NCBI GenBank assembly: GCA_036435485.1
Contig: CM071600.1
Coordinates: 64,973,546-65,037,545 of the forward strand
DNA length: 64,000 nt
Source: Saposhnikovia divaricata
Lineage: Eukaryota > Streptophyta > Magnoliopsida > Apiales > Apiaceae
Direction of reading: 5' to 3'
Made by a program: the position numbers and the translations under genes. How positions within the stretch are numbered: position 1 is the first letter of the stretch; the number at the start of each line of letters is the position of its first letter. Of this stretch, positions 1 through 13,235 are shown in pieces. The notes beneath the pieces were generated by a model. The model was given only the letters and a program-made list of their open reading frames with translations. It was not told where the DNA came from and did no database searches.

Positions 1-1
1 G

Positions 2-1378
2 TTCAGGTACAAATCTAACTATAACAGGTTCCAGAGAGGAGGTTCTTCATCCTCAAGTAATAGAGGAGGTTACAAAACTGGAACAGTTGAAAGAAGTAAA
101 ATTAGATGCTACAACTGTAATGAACTTGGACATTTCGCTACTGAATGTCAGAAGCCAAAACAAAACCAAAGAAAAGACTTTGGATCTGAGAAGAAGAAGA
201 CAGGTAAAGCCTATGTGGCTGCTGGAAAGAGTTGGGATGATACAGACTCTGAAGAAGAAGAGTATGGCAATCTTGCCCTGATGGCAAAATCTGATAACTC
301 CAGTGGTACTTCATCTGAGGTATCATGTTCTGAAAGTCAATATATTTATCAACTTAGTGATTCACTATATTATGCTAATAGAGAGATTGAAAGGATCAAT
401 TTGTTAAATACAGATCTTAGAAATCAATTATCAGAATTGCACGATGTACAAAATTGCCATGATAAACAAAAATCAGAAATAAGAATTCTAAAAGAACTTG
501 AGAGGTCTCTAGCGTTGATAGTGGTTCAACAACGTGAGACAATAGCTGAACTAGAAATAAAGGTTAGTGCTACTTCTAATTCATGTAAAGTGGCTAAAGA
601 GTTGTTTAACCAACAAGCTATTAATCAAACCGTAGGAATTGGGTTTGATTATAATGAAGCTATTGGACGAACAAGCATTATTACCCCTAATCGTGTCAGT
701 GCTGTAGAAAGGGGTATACCAATAGTGCTTAAGGGTGTTAGTAACCCACTCTTTAAGACATCCATAGCAGAACCTTTGGATATAACATCTTTAATCATTA
801 AGGAAGAGATGCGCATTGAGGATGTAGCTAATGGCGTAGTCTTAGAAAGTAATCAAGTTGTTAAAAATGATGAAGATAGAAAGTCTGTGTTTAAGAAAAC
901 AGAAAGAGTTGGTGAGTCTACTAGTTCCTTGAAAACTAGTAGTAGAAGTAACAACATGAATAAATGCAACAACATATCTACCATGCATGCTATTCCTGTT
1001 ATTGATACTGCTCATAAGAAATGCAATGCTGTTAATTGCATGTCTTGTGCTTTTAATATAATGTCTGCTTACTTTAACGGTAATCATGCATGTGTTGATA
1101 AGAATGTTCCTAGACAGCAAATGAGCAGAAATAATCATGTTAGATCCAGGACTGCAAACCCACCTAATCCTAAGACTAGGACTCCAAGTCCTCCTAAGGA
1201 TATGGTGAAGACATGGTTACCCAAGCTGAAACCAAAACAAGTTAAAGCTGTTTACAGGGTTAAATGTCCAGTACCTGAAGAAAATATTGTTAAAATAAAA
1301 AGTGTTGCTTTGCCTGATAAAGGCCAATTCTTTAAGTACTCTGGACCCAATCAAATTTGGGTCCCGAAGAAAGTCTAA
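2..1378 (+). pseudogene. gag: Sirevirus Gag, C-terminal part (zinc knuckle and coiled coil)
   Basis: This frame is open from the first bases of the window, so it continues upstream. A CX2CX4HX4C zinc knuckle (CYNCNELGHFATEC) lies at about 107-148; such knuckles bind genomic RNA during packaging. An acidic stretch follows, then a heptad-rich helix around 365-560 that probably mediates Gag assembly. A Cys/His-rich patch near 1015-1100 and a basic Pro-rich tail complete it. The frame stops at 1376-1378 (TAA). The protease region continues in another frame from about 1372, so Gag and Pol were probably one polyprotein that has since shifted. The real start codon is outside the window. Confidence 0.85.
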
Positions 1379-4300
1379 CCAATTTGTCATTGCAGGGTTT
1401 AAAACAGGTTGAACGAGTCATGTGGATTCTGGACAGTGGATGTTCAAGGGCATATGACCGGAGATAGAGCCCTGCTGACAAATGTGGTGGAGAAGGCCGG
1501 CCCAGTCATTACCTTTGGAGATAACAGCAAAGGTAAAACTCATGGATATGGCAAATTAGAAGCTGGAAATGTTATCGTTGAAGATGTCTCTTTTGTGAAC
1601 GGCCTTGAGCACAATTTGCTCAGTATTAGTCAATTCTGTGACAAAGGTTATGAAGTTCATTTCAGCAAGAAGAATTGTCTAATATCACACAAGAGAAATG
1701 AAAGGCCGCAGTTGACTGGAGTAAGAAAAGGAAACTTTTACATAGCCAATATGAACTCTGGAAGCACAGAAGAAATTAGATGTTTTTATTCAAAGGCATC
1801 CACTGATGAAAGTTGGTTATGGCACAAGAAACTTTCTCACCTAAACTTCAAAACAATGAATTCTCTAGTTAAAAGAGAATTGGTGAGAGGTTTACCTTCG
1901 ATTGAATTTACTCAGGAAGGTCTATGTGATGCTTGTCAAAAAGGAAAGTTAAAAAGGGCAACTCACAGGAGCATTAACACATCATCAATAACTGAACCAT
2001 TACAACTTCTCCATATGGATTTGTTTGGTCCAGTTAGTGTGATGTCCATGTCAAGAAAAAGATATGCTCTAGTGATTGTTGATGATTTCTCAAAATTCAC
2101 ATGGGTACTATTTCTGAACTCAAAAGAAGAAACTCCACAACTGGTAGTTGATCACATTAAGTTAATTGAGCTGGACTCTAATCGTCCAGTAAGAGCTATA
2201 AGGTCAGACAACGGAACTGAATTCAAGAATGCAGTTCTGAATGACTTTTGCACTGAAAAGGGTATAACTAGACAGTACTCGGCTCCCAGAACTCCTCAGC
2301 AAAATGGGGTAGTTGAAAGAAAGAATAGAACCTTGATTGAAGCTGCACGTACTATGCTAAGTGAATCAAGGCTTCCATTGAGCTTTTGGGCTGAAGCTGT
2401 CAACACTGCATGCTATACCCAGAATCGAACACTTATCAATAAAGACTTAATGAAGACACCATATGAAGCTCTACATGACAAGAAACCAACTCTCAAGTAC
2501 TTCCATGTATTTGGGACAAAATGCTTTGTGCTGAAAGAAGGAGATGATCAAGGTGGTAAATTTGAAGAAAAAGCACATGAAGCAATATTTATTGGTTATA
2601 CAAGAAGAGCCTACAAGGTGTATCTTATTGATCAACAGAAAACTATGGAAAGTGTCAATGTTACATTTGATGACACAAAACTCCCAAGTATCCAAAATGA
2701 AGATCCATCTGAAAAGCTTAAGTTTGATGACATGTCAGACTCAGATTCAGATGATGACAATCAACCTGACGTTGTTGCTGATAATAATAATCCAAATGTT
2801 GGTGGTATTGATCAAGGTGATGCTGGTGAAAACAATGATAATTTTCAAGACACCACTGATACTCTTGAACCATCAACAAGTCAAACTGGCAACAACTCAG
2901 GGGGAGATAATGAAGGGTCAACAAGTCATACTCAACATCATACTGAAGATCAAGGCGAATCATCAAGATCAATTCTTCCCAGACAAACTGTTTGGAATAG
3001 AGCTCATCCTTTTGAGCTGATCCTTGGTGATCCAGATGTTGGTGTGAAAACAAGAAGAGCTTATCAGAATCAATGTAATTATTCTGGGTTCCTGTCTGTC
3101 ATGGAACCTAAGAAGATAGAAGAAGCTCTATCTGATCCTGATTGGGTGATTGCTATGCAAGATGAACTCAATCAATTTAAGCAACTAGAAGTATGGAAGC
3201 AGGTACCCAGACCTAAAGATAGAAAAGTGGTGGACACAAGATGGGTATTCAGAAACAAACTAGATGAAGATGGCACTGTGATAAGAAACAAAGCAAGACT
3301 GGTAGCTAAAGGTTATTCTCAAGCTGAAGGCATTGATTATGACGAGACCTATGCTCCAGTGGCAAGACTTGAGGCCATCAGAATATTCTTGGCATTTGCA
3401 TCCTATTCAAGATTCAAAGTTTATCAAATGGATGTCAAGAGTGCCTTTCTGAATGGTAAGCTAGATGAAGAAGTGTATGTAGAACAGCCCCCTGGTTTTG
3501 AAGATCAAGATCATCTGGACTATGTCTACTTTCTTTACAAAGCTATCTATGGTCTTAAGCAAGCCCCAAGAAAATGGTATGACACTCTCTCTGAATTTCT
3601 ATTAGAAAATGGTTTTATAAGAGGTGTCATAGACAAAACGCTCTTCACTAAAAGACATAAGAATGATATAATACTAGTCCAAGTCTATGTGGACGATATT
3701 ATATTTGGGTCTACTAATGAGCTTCTATGCAAGAAGTTTTCTAAGTTAATGCAGGGTAGGTTTGAAATGAGCATGATGGGAGAACTGAAATTCTTTCTTG
3801 GATTACAAATAAGTCAGAGACAAGATGGAATATTTATTTGTCAATCCAAGTACATCAAGGAGCTCCTCAAGAAATATCACATGGAGGAGTGCTCATCAGC
3901 AAAGACACCATCAACTATAGCTGTCAAAATTGGTTTATGTGAAAGTTCTGCCAAGGTAGATATCACAGGCTATAGAGGTATGATTGGCTCATTGCTTTAC
4001 CTAACTGCTAGTAGACCAGATATAATGTTTGCCACATGCTTGTGTGCAAGGTTCCAAGCGAACCCTAGAGAAATCCATCTCACTGCTGTCAAAAGAATCT
4101 TAAGATATCTAAAGGGTACGCCTAATTTAGGCATCTGGTACCCTAATGAATCTGGTTTTACTTTAATTGGATATACAGATTCTGACTATGCAGGAAGTGT
4201 TGTAGACAGGAAAAGTACATCTGGGAGTTGTCAATACCTAGGTGGAAGATTGGTATCCTGGTTCAGTAAGAAACAGCAAACAGTTTCCAACTCTACAGCC

Positions 4301-4636
4301 GAAGCTGAATATATAGCTGCTGGAAGCTGTTGTGCTCAGATCTTATGGATTAGGAATCAATTAATGGACTATGGCATTGTATTGGAAAATATCCCTATTT
4401 TATGTGACAATACAAGTGCCATAGCAATCGCCAGCAATCCTGTGCCGCACTCAAGGACAAAGCACATTAACATAAGGTATCAATTTATAAGAGAGCATGT
4501 AATGAATGGTACAGTGCAACTACTATTTGTAGGCTCTGGAGATCAAACTACAGATATTTTTACTAAGTCGCTTAATGAATCCTCATTCACTAATATTGTT
4601 AGTGAATTGGGTATGTTAAACAGTCCTAGTAATTAA
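1372..4636 (+). pseudogene. pol: Sirevirus Pol: protease, integrase, reverse transcriptase, RNase H (frameshifted)
   Basis: The protease catalytic triplet DSG (WILDSGCSR, 1423-1449) is in one frame, and everything from HMTGD (1451) is in the next, so one extra base near 1450 breaks the protease. Downstream, about 1060 codons are intact. Domains: GAG-pre-integrase HHCC finger (about 1815-1940), integrase core with HMDLFGP, IRSDNGTEF and NGVVERKNR (about 2010-2430), RVT_2 reverse transcriptase with YVDDIIFGS near 3688, and RNase H with TDSDYAG, TAEAEYIA and CDNTSAIAIA (about 4165-4440). It would copy and integrate the element. No ATG is needed because Pol would be released from a Gag-Pol precursor. 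Stop at 4634-4636. Confidence 0.9.
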
Positions 4637-5887
4637 TACTGTTAATATCTGAAATTTGATCTTTAATAATTTTGCAAGTGATTATTCTTTGAATATTTGT
4701 TGTTTGAAATCATTTGTATAATTATTTTACCAACTGATTTTCTTGCTTGTTTAGTTATTTTTCACTCTGTTTATTCATATTATTTAATACTTCATATTTC
4801 TGTATTTTTAGAATATTTGTAGATATTTATTTCTATTTTAGTAATTAATTTATCATATGTTTTGTAGTGTTTGTCCTGTTAATATTGCTTTGTTTTCGTT
4901 AATAGAATAGCATATGGTATTTATAATTATTTTTATTATTTGTTTAATTTTCTATAATATTTTTATTATTTTTATAAGTTAATTGTATATTTTTGTGTGT
5001 TTATTTGAATTATTTGTATATATTTTAATTTATTTTAATAAGGATATGTCTTAAATTAAATTAGAATAATAATAGGTCTTATTAATAAGTCTATTATATT
5101 TAATAAGTCTTAATTATGTTAAGTCTTATTGGAATAATTCTGTTTTTTTTTTAATTTTTGGTCTTATTCGAATTTTTAGTTAAGTCTTGTTATATATAAT
5201 TCTAAGTCTTATTAGAATATTAAGCTTAAGTCTTAATTAGTTTAGGTCTTATTAGTTTTAAAAATTTATATTCGGTATGACATAACCAGGTTAAGTCTTA
5301 CCGGTCATTAAGTCATATTCAGTATTAGCTTTAATTAGGTCATAATCAGTATCTATGTATATTAAGTCATAATAGAGTCAGTTTTTATATTTAAGTCATA
5401 ATCAAGTTATTTCATATTCAGTGTTTAGAATATATATTAGAATTAAGTCATATTTCAGTTTATTTCTTTCTCTCAAGTTAAGTCTTAGAGAACACTATAG
5501 ATACACACATATATACACACGCATATACGATCGTTCATGCCCAATTTTTGTCTCGAATCTTGTTGATAATCACGATCTAATCACATAAGTCGACTCCTTG
5601 TCTGATTATCTACATTTTAAGTGCTTAAACTGGCATTTTCGTTCGATTTTGAAATCGAAAATCGCAAAATACGATTTGTTTTTCAGAAAAAATGGATTCG
5701 AATCTTAGAAATCTAAAAATATACGTGTGTTCGTGTGTGTAAGGAGATTGTTGTGTGAATTTTTCAGAATTTTTTAACAACTTTTAATTTTCTCGAATTT
5801 TTAATTATTTATTAATTCGAAAAATTAATTTTTAATTCATTATTTTATAAAATCTGAAATTTTCAAAGAAATTAAATCTTGATTAAA
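4637..5887 (+). other. Sirevirus pol-to-ORF spacer with iterated AAGTC(T/A)TA motifs
   Basis: There is no coding sequence here. It is very AT-rich up to 5040. From about 5040 to 5480 the motif TTAAGTC(T/A)TA recurs many times, with an inverted copy (TATGACATAA) near 5276. The same motif fills the 3' LTR at 15430-15740. After the array, a CTCTCAAG...AGAACAC stretch (about 5470-5498) resembles the LTR segment at about 15870-15888. This may be a promoter-like region for the downstream ORF. Confidence 0.6.
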
Positions 5888-8800
5888 ATGGCTGATCGAT
5901 TTGAAATTATTAAACATAATTTAATCGGTTATTTTGATCCAGAAAAATGTTCACTTGAACGTTTTCGACCGTGGATTCGATTTTTAAACGATAATTCACT
6001 AGTTCGCACTGTTTTGAGCTTAGATGCTCCCTTAAAAATTGAACCTTTGCGAATCATGTGTACTACTGCTGTCATTTCCAATGACAACAGATCGTTTGTC
6101 TTCTCTGTCGGAGACAATCAGTACACAGTGGATGAAAATGTTATAAATACGGTCTTAAACTTTCCTAGTGACAATTTCGAAGAATTACCATCAGAACAAG
6201 AATTGATAAATTTTTTGAATGGTATATTCTACCAAGACAGACCTGATCAAACTGTCTGGAATAAAAAGCACCTCGTTCAGGAATGGGACTATCTGTTTGA
6301 CACCTTAGCTAAAGTCTTTGCCAATTCTACTAAAGGAAACTTCGGGGTATTACCTTCCTTCATGCAGCATATTGGATATGCAGTTGCACACAACCGAAGA
6401 ATTAATATTGGTAGACTACTGTGTGTTCCGATGGTTAGAAGAATCATTAATGCAAAGAGGAATTTTGATCATGGAGAAAAAGTATCATGCTATTATCCAA
6501 GATTTCTGTCATTGATTTTTAATCATCTAGTGGAACTAGAAAACCAAGCCCAATTCCTGAATGGAGAATCACTGGTGTCAGGTAAACCTTCTACCAGATT
6601 ATTCACTGAGTACAGCAACAAGCCTAAATTCACAAACATACCTGTAGTTGTCACCCAATACATGTCAAACTATATACAACTACCTGTCATTGAACCTGTA
6701 CCAGAACCTGAACAACCTGAACAAAACCATGAACCACCAGTGGATAACATACTTGTTGAACATGAAGATCAAGGCAATCAACAAGTTGAACCTGCTCAGC
6801 AAATTGTTCCTCAGCCATCTGCACTTGTTGTTGAACATCCAGTGGAAGAAACTGTATCTGTCCCTGAACCTGAATTAAATCAACCAATCTTATCAGAGAC
6901 TATCGCAGAATCAGCTGACCAGGTATTGTCTTTTGTTCCTCAAACTACTTCTACTTCTCAATCTATTTCTGGAACCCAAGTGGTTGATAGGGCTGACCAA
7001 GGGATTGTAAGACCGCAATATCTAACCCCGGTCATAGAGCCAAACACTGAATCTACATCACTTAAAACCTTTCACTCCAGAAAGAAAATTCCCTTTCAAA
7101 GAGCAAAGAAAAGAAGAAATATAATGAGTGAACCCACAGCTCTGCCTCTACAAAAGAAAAGTAGAACTGATTCAGAGGCAACTGTAAGCCCATCCGTATC
7201 TTCCCAACAAGATATGGACGTTGATATGGCCATGCAATAGTTACTAGGATCATCCTCTCAACAGGATGATACTATTGAAATTCGCCATAGGGCCATGGCA
7301 TCCTGTAATGTGTCAAGCACAACACCTTTGTTATTACTAACAATGGGAGAACATATAGATTATGATGAAAATAGGGACACATTGACAGGAGAGCACATTG
7401 AGTCTGAAACAGTGCCTACCATAGTTACGGTAGAAGAGTCTTCACAGACTTCTGAGGGAAATCTTGGTTCCTTGCCAATCCCTCAAGGGAGTTTCCACTC
7501 GCAGTTTCGACTGAAGAAAGTGGAAGGCAACTTGATCAATCTACTACTGAAGCAATTCAGATTACAAATCCAAATGTACAAGTAGAATTGATTGAGGACA
7601 GGGATTTGCGAACTCCCATTGCACCACCACTGACCTTCCCAGAGGAGGCTAGGGTGATTTTAACTGCAGGTACCATTTCTGGAAAAAGCTAAGGAAATTG
7701 AGAGGAGTGATGTGAGGATTACCACAAAATTGAGTGATACACATGCACATCAGGTGAGTGAAATTCAGAGTGAAACTCAGGTGAGTGCACACACAGACAC
7801 ATACACTCTCTCATTGTTACAAAAAATACAAGATCTGGAAAGGGAACTAGAAGCAAGTAAAGCTGAAGCTAGATTACTTCGAGCACAAGTGGATAAACAG
7901 TCTTCTCCATCCACCTCTGTTGATAATCAGCTTACTTCGATAAAGGGTGACATCAACAACTTGAAGACATTCTTCATTAATAAAATCAAAACTCTCGAAC
8001 TTTCTCATGAAAAAGCTCTTGATGATTCTGGTGAGGTCACGGTGGCACAAGACAAAATTATTGCTGAAATCTCCAACAAGGTTGACAATCTACAGGAAGA
8101 AGTGCATGAAAATCAGCGTTCTACTGATTTTCGACTAGATCAAATTTAGAAGCAAAATGCACATCAAGCTAAAGGATTAAGCCATTTATTTCATCTGATC
8201 AGTCAAAATCGCACACCAACTACTGAAGAAAGAGAATTCTTTGCAAGAACAGATTGTGATGATGATGAACGAGATCCTGAAGCTAGTGCAACTGATAAAA
8301 CTGTAGAGGATTCCTCAACTAAGGGGGAGAAATCACAACAGGCACAGAAATCACAAGGTGGTGAGAAAGGACAAGGAGAGAAAGGAGGTAAATCTGATAC
8401 ATACAGTGAAGACAGGAGGAATAAGGGGAAGAAGAAAGTTGTTGCAGATGATCAAGTCACGGGTGAACCAGGTAATCTTGATGTTTTTTATGACTTTGAT
8501 TTTTCTGATGAAGGTGAGAAATTACCTGAACCAGATTTAAGTCACTGGGAAGAAGAAGAACCAATGATATCTGAATATGAAGCTCAACAAGCAGAGAAAG
8601 AATCTGAAGAATTATTTGCTCAGAGGGAAGCTAATTTGCTGATGAGAGAAGAAAAGCTTCAAAAGTCATTAGAGCAAATTGCACGAAATGAAGAACTTCA
8701 GAAAGCTGAACAGCAAGCATTACAACGATTACATGCTATAAATGTTGAGAAGAGAAAGACATATATCAGACTCAAGAGCGGTGACAAATGGGAACGTGCT

Positions 8801-9508
8801 CAAAAAGCAATTGATTCACCTCAGAGTTCTGATTATGAAGATCGTCGTCTTGGAGAAATTCTCGAGGAATTCAAACTGGCAAATCCAATTCATGATATGT
8901 ATATAAAGGCCTTAAAGGTAGAAGTCATCAGGATAACTACTGCATTTGAACCCAAATCTGATGAGCTGGTAATATTTGTGGATTGTCATAATGTTGGAAC
9001 TTTCAGAGTATCTATTCAGTTCTTTTATGACAGATCGCTGACAGAGATTTGGGTACTTAGGCCTAAGGTGAGAACATCTTCTGAGCTAGGTGTGTTGTTA
9101 CATGAGAAGTTCAAAGAATTTGCTAAAAGAGCTGGACCAGAAGTGATTAAGGATCCTCCACAAGTAAAATTTCTTAAGGGAGAGGTACTTCATTCAATCA
9201 ATCTTCAGACAGATGAGTTATATGAACATCATGCAAAACACTTGGTATATGCTGAATATGCTCTCAGAAATCATGGATTCTTGACTGAAGAAAAGGTAAT
9301 AGCTGCAGATCACATTCGATCCTATGCACAAACGAATATAAAAGATTACAAGAAATTTCAAGGTGAATTGAGAAAGAAGCTTGGAATTCCTTTAGTCTTA
9401 CCTCAAGGATTGTCATCAAGAAGAGAGCGTCTTGTTGATTCTGATTTACACATGAAACTTCAAGTCACAGATGAGCCAGAAGAAGGAGAATTTAGACGAG
9501 AAGTGTAA
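5888..9508 (+). pseudogene. Large Sirevirus extra ('env-like') ORF, interrupted
   Basis: One reading frame runs about 1200 codons from ATG 5888, with breaks: TAG at 7238-7240, an out-of-frame stretch from about 7580 to 7680, and TAG at 8147-8149. Its position between pol and the 3' LTR matches the extra ORF of Sireviruses. The N-terminal third (to about 6530) is a folded-looking domain of unknown function. The middle is low complexity, rich in Pro, Glu and Gln. A strong coiled coil lies near 8570-8770, followed by a second globular region. I see no signal peptide or clear membrane span, so an envelope role is not supported by what is visible. The nested insert at 9504 removed its last codons; the stop now read (9506-9508) lies inside the insert. 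Confidence 0.75.
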
Positions 9509-9658
9509 GAACCCCAAATTTTGGATATAATTAAAACTTTTTATTAAGTAATGATAAAATGAGGAACAATGATTCCGACAACAAGGTCACCAGCTCTAAT
9601 GAATGGTGGTTTCAAAAGAACAATGATTGTAATGAATGGATCCTTGAAGGGAAATGAG

Positions 9659-9731
9659 TACGTGCATAGTGTTTCCCATACGTGCATAGTATTTCCCGTA
9701 CGTGCATAGTGTTTCCTGTACGTGCATAGTA
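9659..9731 (+). repeat. 20-bp tandem repeat (about 3.5 copies)
   Basis: The unit ACGTGCATAGTGTTTCCCGT is repeated head to tail with one or two changes per copy, near the 5' end of the nested LTR-like insert. The ACGT core recurs in each unit. Confidence 0.85.
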
Positions 9732-12429
9732 ATTTGGTGGATGAATAGTGATTTTGTAAGTTGGAAAACTTTTCACGCCACCCTATGTACGGGACGTGTT
9801 ATGGATGTTTCGAAGTCATATTAGTAATACGCGGAGGAAATAAGTGAATGCAGAGACGATCGGAATTCAAAAATTCCAAATTCTTTTTCGGTATAATATT
9901 TGACCGGACAGTGGATTAAATATTATTATAATCCTAGAATTGAGATATTAACTTTGAGGATTTGATATTTTGGGATGTTATTATAGTTGATTTAAGAATG
10001 AAGGTAGGAAACCACTGAGGAGTGGTTATGGCTACAATGTAATAATTGATATTCGGAAAGAATGAATGGAATTCGACTTTATTATTTCTATGTCTTGAAG
10101 AATGCTAAAGGGTGACAACATAGGTAAGAATAATCTATCTTCTGAGGGAATAAGATATGGCAACTTCAAGCAAGAGAATACCCTCATGTCATCCAGATCG
10201 ATAACGATTAATCCAGTAGTTCCGTAAAAAGGTTAAGGAACGATCGAAAGAGAATACGGACAATTGTACCACCCCAAGAGAACAAGTAAAGAATACAGAA
10301 TGAATAGTGTTGTGGTGGCAGTATATAATAATATGAGACGACACTATATAGAAGTATTCGGAACGGATTTCCGAGTTCATATTAGTGATCCAGGGGGAAA
10401 ATAAGTGTATGTAAAAGCTGTCGGATTCTGAAAAACCGCACTTTTATTTTCTCCGAGAGTTCCCTGGACACTGATAGCCTTAAGTATTTAACGAATGGAT
10501 TTAAGGAATATAAATTGGAAAGTTAGAATGAAAGATGGAGAATGAAAGTATTAATATTAAAGAGGATTCCCGGTAAACCCTAATTAGAAATCCGTGAAAT
10601 ATTCCCACGAACGATCAATCGAAACGGGTAATAACCGGACACAGAAACAAGCAGAGGAAGCAAGAGTATTGTGCAAGCTACTAGAATAAATATCTAGCAA
10701 CCAAGTGGCTTAAAGTAACTAGCATGCTTAGAGATTTAAACTAGTACTTTGCAAGCAACCACTTGGTTAGCCTTAGCACCATCCAAAACTCAACACATGT
10801 CTTGCCATTTCATCATCCAACACCTCACCACTTTGATAAAGTGACTTTTGCAAGATATTATGTTGCTAGTGGATGAGAGTGGATGAGATTAAAACACCAA
10901 AAAGCAAGCCAACCAAGCAAAACTCTCCTCCCCCTTGCAAAGCTCCATTCGACCTTAACCATAATTCAAGAATCAAAGTCCAAGCTCCCACCATTGTTTG
11001 ATCTCCAAAAATTTATCATAGATCCTATATTTCATAGAAATGATACCCTAAAAATCTTAGCCTCAAACACCACTTTTTCCATTTTCAAAAAAATCAAGAA
11101 AGTGGAGGATGAATAGTAACCTCAAGAACAAAATTCTTGAATCTTGATTTTGGTTGATGATCCAAGCTTCATGGAGGCTATACAAGGACTATACAAGGCT
11201 TAATAAGTGCATACATACCTCAAGGAAGGTATAAACTTCAAGAACCCTAGTCTTTGATTTGAGTTTTAATGGAGTTTTGGATAAATTTTGGTGATAATGT
11301 TGTTATAAGCATGTTTACATGATTATGTAGTTAGTTTGTTTGATTTAAGAGATGTGATGAATATGATGATATAATATGATGTTCCTGGACTTATGAGATT
11401 AGTATTATGAATGTAAGATGATTGGTATGCCCGGTGTGGCTTGGGTTGTTGATTACGATTTATGGAACCTTCGATTTACAGCCGTTATAATGCCCGATTT
11501 TGCACTACCATGTTTTGTATACCATTTTCCATGTTGAACCCCTACTTTCCAGAGACCTTAACTGCCATGATAGGATAGGTAATGTTCTAAGCTTCGTTTT
11601 GATATAAAGATCACGTGAAACGGACTTACGGTTTAGGAGTTACGGCCGGATTACTAAAAGTAGTTCGAATCCGTAAACGAAAGTTCGTAACCGAAATTGA
11701 ACCCTCGTAAGCTATGTAACGTCATGGCGAATCTTGGTAAATAAATACTAGGGGTAAAAAGGAAGGTGTGAAAGAAAACCGTATGTCAAAAGGATCATTT
11801 TTCGATTTATTAAAAATGTTCGAGTCGAGGTTAAACGCGAACGAACCCCTAAAAGACGACTCTTTTATAACTTCGGTAAAACACTTAGAAAACGGGCGAT
11901 AAAACTCGGAGTATAGTATTGGTTCGCAACGATCGACTTTAGAACTCATATGACTTAAGTATGTCCCAAGTATAAGTACAATGACATGTCGTATTAACGA
12001 ACGAATGTCGGGTCGGATCAGTGATAAAAGTAATCCACTAAAAGGGGTATAACGAGATAACTCGAGAACGTGTTTCGAATTAAGTATAACTTAACTTTTA
12101 ATATGTTAAGTGATTAATCCCGAATGCCTTGGCTATTTATAGATCACCAAGCTGAACCGGGACCCGCTACCACTACCCCTTACCGTACTCGACTACCAGG
12201 CAAGTTTCAATTCCCTTCTTTTAGGCTGTTGTTGTGATTGAATAAATATATATATATGATTGCTGATATACATATGCCATTGCATGCATGCCTACTTTCA
12301 AGATGAATTGATATACTTGTTCCCTGAATGTTATTGTTGGCTTATAAGCTAGATAGTTATATATCAGTTATAAGCCGGTTATTGTAAGACCCTCATAGAA
12401 GGGCGTATACATCTTATTAATCAAAAATA

Positions 12430-13235
12430 GACCGGGAGTCAATATTCCTTGATGTATCGAGATTACCTCGGAGGAAAATATTTAAGTAAATATTTTCTAT
12501 TATTCAGGCGACGAATATTATTTGAATATTCGTTCGAGATTATTTATTTTAATGATCCTTACTTCAAATAATTATTTGAACGTGATCATTCGACGAATAA
12601 TATCTGTCAATATTCATTCAGAGTCGAATTGATTATCGATTATTATTTCGAATACTCTTCTACAGATGAGACTACTAAATGAATATTATGTGGACATTCG
12701 TTTAGAATATTATTTTATTAAATAAATATTACTTTTGAAAATTCATTTAAGGTATTAAGTACTTGATGAATATTATCTTCAATATTCATCTGAAGCTTGA
12801 GTTACTTATCGAATATTATATCGAATATTCTTTTAAAGCTTGGATTACTAAATGAATATTACTTGATATTCATTTAGAATATTATTCATGAAATGAATAT
12901 TACTTTATCAATATTCATTTAAATTCCTAATTAATTATGAATATTATTTTGAATATTCATCCAGGGTTCTATTTAATCATCGAATATTATTTTAAATATT
13001 TTAAATATTTCTTTCAGGACTTATTAAGTAATGAATATTATTTTGAATATTCATTTGATTATTTAATTATGCAATAAATATTCTCTCGATATTTCTTCAA
13101 GAATTATTTGGGAAATACTCTGAATTAAAATATTCTTTCATATTCCTAAATAATCTGTAAAATATTTTAATTCAATAAATATTCTCTGAATATTTATTCC
13201 ATACTTAGAATAACCTCATTAAGGTTTATCCTCTT
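12430..13235. repeat. AT-rich array of GAATATT palindromic units
   Basis: About 800 bp in which GAATATTA...GAATATTCATT alternates more than fifteen times at irregular 40-60-bp spacing. Each pair is a short inverted repeat. It lies inside the nested LTR-like insert. No coding potential. Confidence 0.7.

Noticed and set aside
1369..1451. Programmed Gag-Pol frameshift
   Set aside because: The frame is restored within 80 nt and the second shift destroys the protease; Ty1/copia plant elements normally use one frame. Mutation is simpler.
2544..3053. Overlapping frames on both strands within copia pol
   Set aside because: Shadows of the acidic low-complexity linker between integrase and RT.
12430..13235. 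CRISPR-like array
   Set aside because: Plant nuclear DNA; spacing and repeats are irregular and palindromic, and there are no spacers of fixed length.
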